Below are positions 10,153 to 22,100 of a stretch of DNA of 64,000 nucleotides, piece after piece. A program made the translations under genes and the position numbers. The DNA lies in assembly GCF_035582795.1 (NCBI RefSeq), contig NC_134367.1, forward strand, positions 108,672,062 through 108,736,061, given 5' to 3'. Each line of letters opens with the position of its first letter. The stretch's first letter is position 1. Source of the DNA: Mycteria americana. Lineage: Eukaryota; Chordata; Aves; Ciconiiformes; Ciconiidae. The notes under the pieces are model-generated. The model saw only the letters and a list, made by a program, of their open reading frames with translations, made no database searches and had not been told where the DNA came from.

Positions 10153-13100
10153 GTAGGGCGGCGGCGGCGGGGGGGTCTGGGTCCCGGTCCCGGTCGCATC
10201 CCTCCGCGGCAGCACCGGGCCTTTTCACCCGACTTTTCTCTTCCCCCCTTCCCCTTAAATTGGATTTGATTTACTTCGGGGGGGGGGGGGGGGGGCGGCT
10301 GTGTGTGTGCTGTTTCCGCTCCCCCTTCTCCCTCTCGGCCCAGCCGGCCGGCGCGTTTATCCGGCCGCCGCCCGGCACCGGCGGCTCGGGGCGCGGATGC
10401 CGAGCGAGACGCGGGCGGCCCCGGGCCGAGGCCCGCGGCCGCAGCCTCCCCGGGCAGCACCCAGGCGGCTGCCAAATCCCGGTGCGCCCGTTCGGTGAGG
10501 CTGCGGCCGCTCAGAGCGCTGGGGATGCCCCTTCGCCCGGGGTCCGGGCTGGCGGGGCGGCGGGGCGACGCGCCCCGCCTGGAAAACAGGAAAGAAGCCG
10601 TTTGCCCCTCCAGCCTTGAACTGGCCCTGCGGACAGACCGCTTGCTTTGGGTAACGCTCGGGGCTGTCACTTGGGGTGACTCTTTCCCTTAGCAGAGAGA
10701 TGAGCTGACCACGGTGCGGAGGTTTCCTTTACGAGCCATGGCTCAGCCTGCGCCTCTGGCTATGGAAGCAGCCCTGTCTGGCCACAGGAGCCATGGGGTC
10801 AGATGGACTCCGGGGTGCCTAGGCGTTTCTGAAAGACCCTGAGGTAGTCAGTGGTGGGGAGGTAATGGTGGAGCGGTGTGTGCACGTGTGTCAAAACGCA
10901 GTGGACCTCCTGGCACATGCTGTGAAGTGAGATGGCTGCCCACAAGCTTTGGTCACCAGCTCCCGTTCTCACCGTGCTTAGTGTGTCTGGTGCCCGCACT
11001 CATTCCTGACCCTCTCTGTGGCTCCATCTCTGTGGCATTTGCCTGCTGTGGTCAATCGCTTGTTTAAATTTGCTGCAAGTGAGGCCTTGTTCCCTCCCTT
11101 ACCTGCGGATATATGTAACGCAAGGCTTGTTTTGTTCCCAGGAGCTGTGTTCCAGCCCCCAGTTCATAGCCGGTGGAGCCACTCGCACAGACATCTGCCA
11201 AGGGGCCTTAGGTAAGGTGTAGGCAGAAAGCTCAGTTTTCTGTGCAGGTGCTGCCCCAGGACACCACAGTTCATAGTAGGCTGTAACTCACTCTGTAAAT
11301 ACGTCCTTTTGCATCCTACCACCTCTCTTCATATCAAATCAGATCTTTCTTGCCTTTCCGCAGCAGCTGCAGGTAGGGACCACGTGTTTGGCCGCTGAGC
11401 CCAGCCTTGCTGTGTGCACCGAGCAGGGATGACACAGACTGGTTTCCCTGATGGCTTTTCTGATCACTACCAGTTCCTTTCATGTCTGCATCCGTGTGCC
11501 TGAGAGCAGCTTGACTAATTTCTGCCTTTAAGAGCCTGCTTAGAAGAGCAGTTGTGTGCGTAGTGGGGTGTTTCTTTCCCCAGTGGGAGAGAGTGCTGCC
11601 GAGCAGGAGGGACCCCCTCAAACCTGGAAAGATGCAGTATGGGGAAAACAAATTATATGGGGGGATTCCCAGCTGCTCACCAGCACTAGAGGGAAACAAA
11701 ACTGGGGTATTTCAGGAGGGATGGGCCAGCCTGTGAGCCCTCTGCTTTTGCCGTGGCTGCCACTAAGTTTGTGCAATGGAGGCCTCTGGGTCAGTCACTC
11801 CAGAGGAGCCCCGGGAGCTGCGGGGAAGCCCCAGGGGACAGCGGGAAACGGGTGGCTTAAGCTGGCTGTGTATGCACAGCCATCCCGGTCTTGAAGCCTC
11901 TCTCCTGCCTTGCCCACCAGAAGGGGTTTTAGGCGAGTGCCTCTGTGCCTCTCCTCCCAGAAGGCAGCGTGGAGGCTGGCGAGGAGGACAACTGCGAGGA
12001 TGCAAGAGGAAATAAGCTGAAGCGAAAGCAGTGAGGCTCCTACTTATTCCATAACTGTAGGGAGAGGATTTTAGATTAGACTGATAGCGTGGTGGAGGGA
12101 AAGCTCTCGGTGTAGGGAAACGGGACTAATACGTGCCATGTGTTGCGCTTTTGCAGCGGGGTTGGCAAAGGAACAAAGTTCTGTTTGTTTGTGTTTCATC
12201 AGCATAATATTAGCCACATTGCAGCTTCTTAGTTTCTAGTCCCACTGCTATTTGTGTTTTCAGGTCCAAAAATATAACGGATAGGGAAGCTTATTTCACA
12301 TGGTTTGTGCTTATGTTCTCTTTCAGAAGTTATTCAGGTTGGTGCTTTAACAACTAGATAACAATTTGTGTAAAAAGCCCTGACAATAAAAAAATACTTA
12401 CGATTGTGAATTTAGTTCTCCTCATTCCCCAATATCATCTGTGGCATCGATTAGGCTCTGTTGTGTCATCACTGAAGTCCTTGGCATGTCACCAGCTTCC
12501 TTTGTGTGTTCTCTCTCTGCCTGATATGTCTCCCACCACGACTGCTTTGGCATAAAGCATATCCCAGTGCTTAACACACGTGCCAGACATCTGTCCTCTT
12601 TTTTGGGGGTTTTTTTTTTTAGTTGTGAAACTTCACAGCTAAGGAGTAGTTCAATGTGAATTGACAGTTTATTGTAATGCCATTTCAACAGCTGGCATTT
12701 TGCATGGATGCTCATTTCTGAAGGCACTTAGTTGCTTTCTGCCTTCTGCAGGCTTCCAGCTTTTCTATCCAGATGTTGTGGCAGCAGGAGCACCGTAATG
12801 AAAGATTTGTAACTTAGTTTTCAAGTTGTGGAGTTGCTGTTGCTAATGCCAAACCTTGTTTTAAACTGATGAAAGCATTTGTTGTCTTAATGGGTTTTGG
12901 ACCAGTCAGATGTTCTCTTGAGGTTATACGGTACCACCAAAGGATATGAACTGACTCACAGCTTGTATTATTTTATCTCCTGAAACAATATTTGAATAGA
13001 AGGTTGTTAGTGTTCTTGTTTATATTACTGTTTTCACCATGACTAAGTACTGCTATGACTCGCCCCACTATCTTCTTATGAATCTGGGTAAGATTTTGGT

Positions 13101-16100
13101 ATTGCGTGACAGTTTAGTGGTTGATTAAAAATCAGATGCTATTGATCTGTTCTCTCTATAACCATCGAGTTACTAAGAGCCTGTATTGAATCTCCGCTTT
13201 TTCACACAATGAGGCTAGCAGATGTGCTGTACAAGTGCCTTTTTTTTTTTTTTTTTTTTTTGCCACTGCCTCATCTGACACCAGCATTTGCATCGATACA
13301 TTTGCTTAAGCTTCCATTTACTTTATGTGATGTCCCATCGCATTTTAGGATATCACAAAGATTGCAGTGGAAGATGTCAGGTGCTCTAGGAAACCTGTAC
13401 TTTCTATTATGTTGCTTTTCTCCGTAGGAAGCTTTTTGTAGTCTATTTATCACCCAAAAGGCTTAATCACAAAGCAGCAGACCTGTACCCACGTGGAGTT
13501 TCATTGCTATTGCTAAGCCATTCAGAACATCTTAGAGTACCGCAGGGACAGATGAGGCATCCAAAGCACACGCACCCATCGCTGCTGCAACAGGCTTCTT
13601 GGGAGGGGATGCGTAACCGAACTGCTCATGATGTTACCACTGCTAATGAGCAGTGGTACAGATGTTCCTTTTAGCCCAGGAGTCTTTGGTCTGTGGGCCA
13701 GATGCAGCCTATAAATTTGTTTCATTGTTTTTGGCCTGGACTATACGACACTGCAATGCATAAAAAGCATAGCTGATCATCAACACGGAAAAGGTTGTCC
13801 CTTCAACAAAGGTGGCAGTTCATTAGGTTCTCCAGACACCAAAGTTCTCCCCCTTGGGCTTTGCATTGTCCTTTATTCTGGTTTTGTTGCTTTTTAGAAG
13901 AAACTTTCAAAGGCGAGAATTTGGAGTTACTTTTGCAGTATCAGAGCTGAAGTCAGTGATGGTATTTGGCTAAGGACAGCAGCACATGGGATGTGGTGAC
14001 TCATTACAGTGGGGAGGAACGAAAGCCACTGCGGAGAGGAAGCTTATTCACCCTTAACCGCCTTCTTTGGAGGGGATGTCGCCATGGTATCACAACACTG
14101 GGGCATACACAGCGCAGTATCTCTCATCTGCTGTTTAGACACAGGTGTCTCCTCCTTACATAAAAATGCGTGGAAAAGTAATGAATTGAATAGGATAAAT
14201 TTAGGAAATTAGATGCATGGTTTTCCCATGCTGGCAACCACTCTCCTCTAAGTGGGTTGCCACAGCCTCATGTTTCTAACCAGAAAACTTCCTGGAGTCC
14301 CATGGTATTAATACAAATACATTCAGTAGTTGTTAATCTATAGCTACGAGTGTTTTAAAATAATGACGTGTCTGTGATTGGCTGGATGTACATTTTTCCT
14401 TTGACCGCGTACGCTTACATGGGCTGGGCAGTGACCAGAGGAACTGCCTGTCGCTTACAGTCCTCCAGGCGCTTCATGGGGATGCTTTGCTTGTCTTTGC
14501 TCTCCAGAATGGCCAGTTTTAAGCCCTTATGGCTATTTATGCTTGCCTTGCAATTACATTTTTTGTAACGTTCTTGTTTATAGCTGGCAATTAGGTAAAT
14601 GCAGAGATGGATGTATAGAAATAAGAAGTAAAACATTGATAGCAGCAAAAAGGAAGCATGACAGGAAAAAATAGTACTTGTTAATATAAATAAACTCACA
14701 GCCTGATAATATTCCCTTTTCTGATAACCTTGTTCTGCCTATTGTATTGTGCATTTACAAAAATTCTCCATGATTAACCTAGCCTTGCTGACACTCCTTT
14801 CAAATTTTTCATAAAGTAACCCGTCCGTTAGCCTCCTCTTGGACTTTCCTTCTCTATCAAAGTAAAGTGACTGTCTAGAGCCTTACAAAAGTGCCAGTTC
14901 TGATAGTTAAGACTATTTGGTAAACACCCTGCTCAGGCTTACTTAGTGCAGGCTAGACCTCCAGGTATTATCACAAGATCTGTTCTCATCCAGGCTTTGA
15001 ATTATCAGGTCTACTTTTAGTGATGACTGTTCAGAAAGGGAGAGGTGATATCCTGACTATTGAGCACTTTTAAATGTGGAAACCAAAGGGTGGTGTGTCT
15101 CCCGTATATTCTGCATCTGCCTTTTAACCTCAAGAAGACCTTGCCCAGAGCTGTCTGAGTTAAGATCTGTGTTTGTCTTGACTCCAGGTTCTCCTTAGAA
15201 ACCCGTATAAAGTTCAATGGAGAGATTTTACAACGGAGTCTGCTGTTTCTTTCTCTTCATGTCTGCCTTGATGGGACAGCTAGAAAGTAAAGGAAATTCC
15301 TTATAAACTCTGCTTGTGGGCTTAGAGGTCCTCTGGGGGAGTTTCTCCTCCTTGAACTTCAGTGCTTCTTATCTACAAAGGAAATCTGACTCAAAGGTGT
15401 ATTCTAGCATTAAAGGATGTATGCTCTGAATCTAGATGCCTGAACAGCTTCTTGACCAAGGCTTCCTGAGCTGCTGCGGTCATTTTGAGTTCATTTATTC
15501 TTTCTGCGCTGCTCTCTGCCTGCCCAGCCCCTGCCTTGTTTATGGAATAGAAATGCTAATATTCCTTTGGAAGAATGGTGGGATAGCTGCCCTCTGAGCT
15601 AGACTTGCTACTAATTTAAATCAGCACAGTTTTTCTGAGGGTAGTAACACCAATGTCAGATGCTCTGGGGTTCTCTCGGAGTGGTCGAGTTTGCCTGGTT
15701 GAGTAAGGCTGTGCAATGTGAACTCTGGTTTATGCTGCAGGTTGAGCAATTGAGAGGAAAAACACCTCCACAGCTGACTGCAAACGAGGGGCGTAGGACA
15801 TTCCTTGAGCTGTTTCCACCCACCCGATAGAACATGCAGAAAACGCCTTCAACTCTGCCTGCAGCTTTGCTGTAGAGGCCAAGAGCTGTATGGTTTTACC
15901 CAGCTGTGCCTTAGGACTAGCAGAGCAGTGCTGAGCAGGCTGAATCGCTCTCTTTCTGGGTTTATCTAATTTAGTCTGAACAAGAGCATGGATTTGCCTA
16001 ACCATGTGAAGGCATCCTAGTAGTCCAGGTAAGCATACCTGTACTGGCTTTAGTCTAGCTAACGTAGCTCTGAGATGCCAGAGACTCGCTTCGCCTCCAA

Positions 16101-19100
16101 GTTGCGTGTGTCTCTGTAAAAGCCTTGCAGAGCGTGGGATGTGTGCCGGCGTTGTTCTGCCACTCGGACGGGCACCTGTCTCTGCATTATCAGTTATTTG
16201 GCCTCTGTGCTGAGATGAGACCGGTTAACCTATCAATTTGTCTATTTGTGACTTGTCTCATGCCTGTTCCCAGTGTCCAGGGTGCTTTGAGATTGCTGTT
16301 GGTTAGAAGTTAAAAGTCTCACTAAGGCTTGCTAACTTTTCCCAGGTGTGAATGATTGTTCCTGCTGGAGCAGGAACACAGCGGCACAGCAGGGAGAATT
16401 AAGATCCCTGCTCTTTTCCTTTTTCTTTTAGGATTTTGTTGGTCTTAAACACCCCGTGGCTCCTGGGTTCTAGAAGAGGAATATTTGCAGGGGAGGCTTA
16501 TCTGCCTACGTGCAGTGCTGGGGTGTTGATGGAGAGCACTCAGCTCTCCTGCGATGTGTGCTGGTCCAATGCACATGTATATTTACATCCATCCCCTTCT
16601 CCCACAATGTCTCTGACGTACAATATTTCTACTGCCACATACATAACGACCCACTGCTCTCTTGGCCCAGAAGAGTCCTGTCACAAGCTGTGACCTCCTC
16701 TAACTCAAGTAAGGTGACAGAAAGACTTTTTTGTCTGGGTTAATGAATTGACTTGCTGTGTGATGAGTGCCAGTGGGAGAAAAACAAGTTAAGGAGGAAG
16801 GAGTGGAGACAATATGATATTAATTCAGAGGTAGTATGGTATTAATTCAGCCTGACCCCACAAAGCCCCAGCCAAAGTGCCAGGGCTGTTCTCTAGCAGG
16901 GAGGTCTCACTTGGACTTGGAAGAACCCCAACTCTTGTTCAGAAACTAGCTGTTTTGGAGACTTAATAAAAACAGGGATCCTTGGTACAGAAGGAATCTC
17001 TAGGCAGTCTCTCTCAAGTGATTACCATGTTGTCAGGTTTGTTTGAAGACTCCTTTGGTCAAAAAAAACCAAAGAAAAAATCCCAAAAATGGCTTTGTGC
17101 AGGCAGGCTGTGTATGGGAGAGCACAGGTCTAAGCTGAACTGAAGTTGAAGTCCTGTTGTTGCCTTTTGACCGAAGGGTTTGTTTGCAGAGCGCTTTAAC
17201 ATCCTCCTCTGTAAGGAGAATTGCTGTGAAGGGTAACTGCTAAGGCCCTCGTGCGGCTGGGGGACAGGGGCTCGTACCGTTAATTGTAGATTAGCCCATC
17301 TAAAAATGTCCCTGGTGACCCCCGTCTCTTTCCCAGCAAGCACATTTGCCGTGCTTGGTGGTACCTCTGAATGCACCACGGCACCAGAGGGTGCAGAGCT
17401 CCCAGGGAAGAGGGTCCCGACGCTGCGAAGGAGGCTGTAAGAAGAGTCGCCATTTTGCAGGGCGAGATGGATGTGCTGTTGCAGAGGAGGGAGGGGAACA
17501 TCCTCGTTGCTTCATAGTCTGTCACGGGAGAATGGCAAGGTGACTTTCCCCTTTGAAAAACTTCTCTGACATGATGATTTCACCATTGCAGCACAAGCAG
17601 CCAGAGGCAGGGCCGAAGGGAAGGTTTTATGTTCGGTTCTTCCCCTCGACGTTATGAAATAGTAAAAGCATCTCAGGTTTTGAAATCATTCTGCAATTTC
17701 ACATCTTCCACCTTTCCTGAGATGCGAAGAGGGCCGTGGGACAAGTGTCATTCATAGAGCTGCTGCTGGGGATGAGCCGTGAGAAGCGATGAGGAGCCTG
17801 GAGGGAGCTGCAGGTGCCTGTGTTCCTCCTAGTGCTGTCTGAGTGGTGATGGATTTGGGCTCGAGGGTGGCCCTCCAGAGCTGCTTTAGAGTTAACTTGC
17901 CCTGAGACTTTCTCCCATTTGAATCCCAGCTTCTCACCTGTGAGCTTTTGACCCCTTTCCTATAGGAGAGAGCTGGCTGTATGGCGACCGCTGCTTTGCT
18001 GGGCTCTGACTTGCTAGCAGCTGCAGCTGGTTCGCGTTTCTTGAACCTGCGATCCTACGCATGCTGCAGGACCGTTTTGTGGCATCTGATGTGTAATACC
18101 GACTTCCCCGTGTTCGCAAGGCAGGGCAACAGCAGATCCGGTAATGGTAACAAGGCGTTTTGTGTTGGGCTGTGGGAGTCGGGGAGTCACCTTGCTAATG
18201 GGCTGCAGAAGGCCCGTGGCTGAGCGGAAAGGTAACCGCTCTGTTAAAGTAACACTGGTTTCTGAAAGTAATTACAAAAAATAGAGGTAATGTTTATATA
18301 GTTGTGGTCTCCTCCTCCCTCTGCTTGGTAGGAGATGGTGTGGAAAAATACTACCCAGACAGCCTGGGCGCTGGGGCTGCGGCCTGCACGCTCGGTGTAC
18401 GTTGGCTCCGTCCCAGGAGGGGTGAAGAGGTGTGCGGGACTGGGGAACAGTGCCTGCCTTCAGGCCCTTCCTGGCTCTCTGGTGACTAGCGCCAGAGACG
18501 AGATGTGGGACTAAACAGAGAGGCCTCGAGCAAGAGCCTCCAGAGATGTATAAGGTGAAAGGAGCTCCTGTTTGGTAGGAGGCTGGCAAGAGACCTTAAA
18601 GGGAGGCCGTCCATAGGGTAGCCCTCTGGATGGCAAGTCAACAGGCGTTTATTAAACATGGAGGAGGGAAAGGAAAACCGCCTATGCTTGAGAAAACACT
18701 GGCCTTTTGAGGAGAAACTGTACCCCTGAGTACCTGTGTGTGCCCACAGGCCCTGCTCTTCACCTTTTCCCCATGCTGCTTCCTAACCTGTAGGCATTCA
18801 ATTGAGTATTAAGGTTTGGTTGTTTTTTTTTTTTTTTCAAATAGTCCCAGCATGGGTGATAACTGTGTTGGTAGATCATAAAAAGCCTGCTTTTACTTTT
18901 TTTTTTTTTTTTAATTACTTTGGTCTTGAGGAAACGCAACACTTACCTGGACATGGTGGATATTTATGTACATACATTTGATCTGCCTTAGAGATAAAAT
19001 GATGGGAGGGATCATCTCATCACAGCTGAGGTGATTATTGGTTATAATGCACAATCCCTATGCAGTACATAAACTAAAGAATAAAGTTTGAATAATGAAC

Positions 19101-22100
19101 GGTGTCTTTTTTTCTTTCTTTCTTTCTTTCCTTTTTTTTTTTACAGGGGACTGTTGGCTCTTGGCCGCTATTGCTTCTCTCACCCTGAATGAAGAAATTC
19201 TGGCCCGTGTTGTTCCCAAAGACCAGAGCTTCCAGGATAAATATGCAGGAATTTTCCACTTCCAGGTAGGTGGAAAACAGCCTTCCCGCCCAGTGCTGTT
19301 GGCCAGGAGCCGGTGTGGCTGGCTACGTCTACGTGTGTGGTGTTTGCTGGAACGCTTCGAGGGACATCAAAGAGCCAGGCAGAAAAACGGAGGCATCCAA
19401 GAAGGGTGATGGTGGTGGTAGGAAGAAGACCGCTAACCAAAGAACTGGGAGCAGGGGCTGTCTCTGTGGTCCTTCCTCCATCAGCAGATCCAGCTGAGGA
19501 TGCGCATCCCTGAATAGGGTGGGCGAAGCTGGCTGTGAGGAGGATTGCTTTTCTTGTAGGAAATCTGTGTTAGCAGATAAACGTCCTGGCGACCTGAATG
19601 CACAGCATGGGGCGGTGACGAGATGTTTGTGCTCTCTTTCCAGTTCTGGCAGTACGGGGAGTGGGTGGACGTCGTGGTGGACGACAGGCTGCCCACCAAG
19701 AATGGGGAGCTGCTCTTCGTGCACTCGGCGGAGGGCAGCGAGTTCTGGAGCGCGCTGCTGGAGAAGGCCTACGCCAAGTGAGTCGAGGCCAGGCTTTCAC
19801 CCCACTCAAATCTCCCAGTGCCTCTGCTTCCCCATAGCATCCTCAACTGCACGGATACTATGCATTTAAAATGTCGGCCTATTTACTAGCCTTTACAAGT
19901 TCTGGGGTATCCCACAATGGCTGCTTTAGTAAAGCTTTGCTGACAGGTGCTTAAGACAAGTAGCCAAAAGTACTGGCTTTGTTGCTAGCCAAGAAAAATA
20001 GCCATTGCATCTCGTGGCAAGACTGTTCCTAGAGTGCCGTCTCCTGTCACCAGGGCCTGGGAAGCTCTGTTTCATGTGCTCTACACACCTGCGAGGGCTT
20101 GCAGCTGCCCTGCTTCAGCATGCAAAGCATGCCAATCCTTGTGCCCGGGTCTCTGGTCAAGGTGAAGATGCTCAAATCCAAATTTCCAGTTTTGGGATGG
20201 TCAGGGAGGAATTCTGCCATCTAACATTACTATTTTCAATTGACTTAAGATATTGAGCTAATTTAGATAAGCTGAAAACCAGGCCCATAATTTTTAAAGG
20301 GATGGAAAGACTGTGTGGAACTAGAGAGGCAAATTGTTGGCTCTTGATTTCTTTTTTTAATATTATTTTTTCTTCAAATAGTGTTCATGATTTTTGTCAT
20401 TGATATGACTGAACCTGCAACCTGCGTACATGATCGTATAAGATTTTATGCTGGGCTTTCCCAGTACAGAGATCTAAAAAGCAAAGCTGAATGGAGGGTA
20501 TGTTTGTAGCTGCTGTGGTGCTGTTGGAAGCAGAAATGCTGTGACAGTCGGTACAACTGAGTGCCCCTCTCCAAGAGAAGAGGCGAATAGGGAACCTGAT
20601 GGTTGTGTGTGTGAGAAGAGGAAAATAGGGAGCCTGATGGTTGTGCGTGTGTGTCTCCTTTCGTGCAGGCTGAACGGATCTTACGAATCTCTCTCTGGTG
20701 GCACCACCACTGAAGGCTTCGAGGACTTCACAGGTGGAATTGCAGAATGGTATGAGCTGCAGAAGGCACCACCCAACCTCTTCAAAATCATCCAGAAGGC
20801 ACTTCAGAAAGGCTCTCTCCTTGGCTGCTCCATTGACGTGAGTTAGCGGGCTCGTTGCTGGATGCTCAGCTCTTGCTGTGCATGCAGGCAGCTGGGGGAC
20901 GGATCTGCACCTCCCCAGGAGGTGCACAAAGGATGTTGGTCCCCTCTGCCTACGGTTCTCTGCTCTACCTTATGCCTGGAGAATTTGACCCAAGAGTGTG
21001 ACACAGGCACATGCTCTTCTTGGAGGGTTATGTCTGAGAACAGGTTGAAATGTAGACTTCATTAGTTCATGTGTAAAAGCTCATTGCCTCCCTTGGTTTT
21101 TTTTTTTTCTTCAAGACCTAGAGCTTTTGCTGTTTCGTAGGTTCATGGTAACAAACCATACAGGGAATTCATTAGGGCTTCTGATCTACATCTTTGTTCT
21201 TAAGAAAGCCTGTAGCTTGGGTTGGTACAGGCTGAGTGGGTTTGGACAGAAAGCTGCTGGTAATGGCTAATGCAGTCAGATGCTCAGAGGTGGCAGCCTC
21301 CATCCTTGCTGTAGCCTGTTTGTCGCACAAATTGTACCAAAACGTTCCCAAAAAAATCTGGGCTCTGTTCTTGAAGCAGGGAGGCTCGGACTGTTGCCAG
21401 GCCTTTAAAAGGCTTTATCGGAAAATACATTGCCAAAAGCTGAACCTGCACCCAAAGGCAAAGAGGAGCTTTGGCCCTGCCTGCAAGGATTCAGCATCGC
21501 TTTTAGCCTCACTCAAATGAGTCTAAGTATGGTTATTGTGATAATCACCTTGCTTCCAAAGGAGATTACATCTTAGTTATGTCTAAAGGGAAGGTAAACT
21601 GTTTACAAGAACTTCGTTCATAATAGAAACTCAAGTGTTTCCTCCCATTTTTTTAAGTTAAATTAGAGTCACAGGAGAGGGAAGCTTCACAGCAGGAAAG
21701 GTACTTGGTTAATGTTAGCGTGCGACTTCACAGTACTTTTGAGGCCTGTTTTACTAGTTTGCATTTAGATAAGAATCTGGCATTGGTTTTTTGCCGCAGA
21801 ATGACAGAAATCTCTTGTCGAGGGTGGGGGAGAGTAAATATATTCCTTTGTTGGTAAGTGCTGACTCTTTCTATATTGTAAACTAATTATTAGTGAGTTT
21901 AGCCTTTGAAAAATCCTGTAAAATCTTTTCTTCTCTTCTGTGAGAGAAATAGGGACATGGAGGTTAAGCATTACATGGAGAGTACGCTGCGGGGTAGTAA
22001 TAGGGCATGAATTGACAGCAGGACCTGCCTGCTTGATCCCATCCTCTTTTTAAGCTTCAGATATGCTTGTTTAAAGATCACACACTTTCTGAAATGGTGG

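Larger units (their letters stand above)
9730..10620. promoter_or_regulatory. CpG island and CAPN2 promoter region
   Basis: This is the only long stretch with dense CpG and runs of G and C in the window. It covers the CAPN2 first coding exon, its upstream side and early intron 1. GC boxes (GGGGCGGGGC at 9888-9897; another G-rich GC element at 9842-9852) suit Sp1-type factors. I see no convincing TATA box, which fits a dispersed, housekeeping-type start. The transcription start itself cannot be placed, so the GC box closest to the ATG may lie in the 5' UTR. Confidence 0.75.
11212..19146 (+). other. CAPN2 intron 2 (7.9 kb), the longest intron
   Basis: It contains only simple features: T-runs near 12610 and 13242-13261, short inverted repeats at 13635-13658 and 16357-16378, and a TTTC-rich pyrimidine tract ending at the exon 3 acceptor. 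I see no exon-like reading frame, RNA gene or recognisable transposon. Confidence 0.7.
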
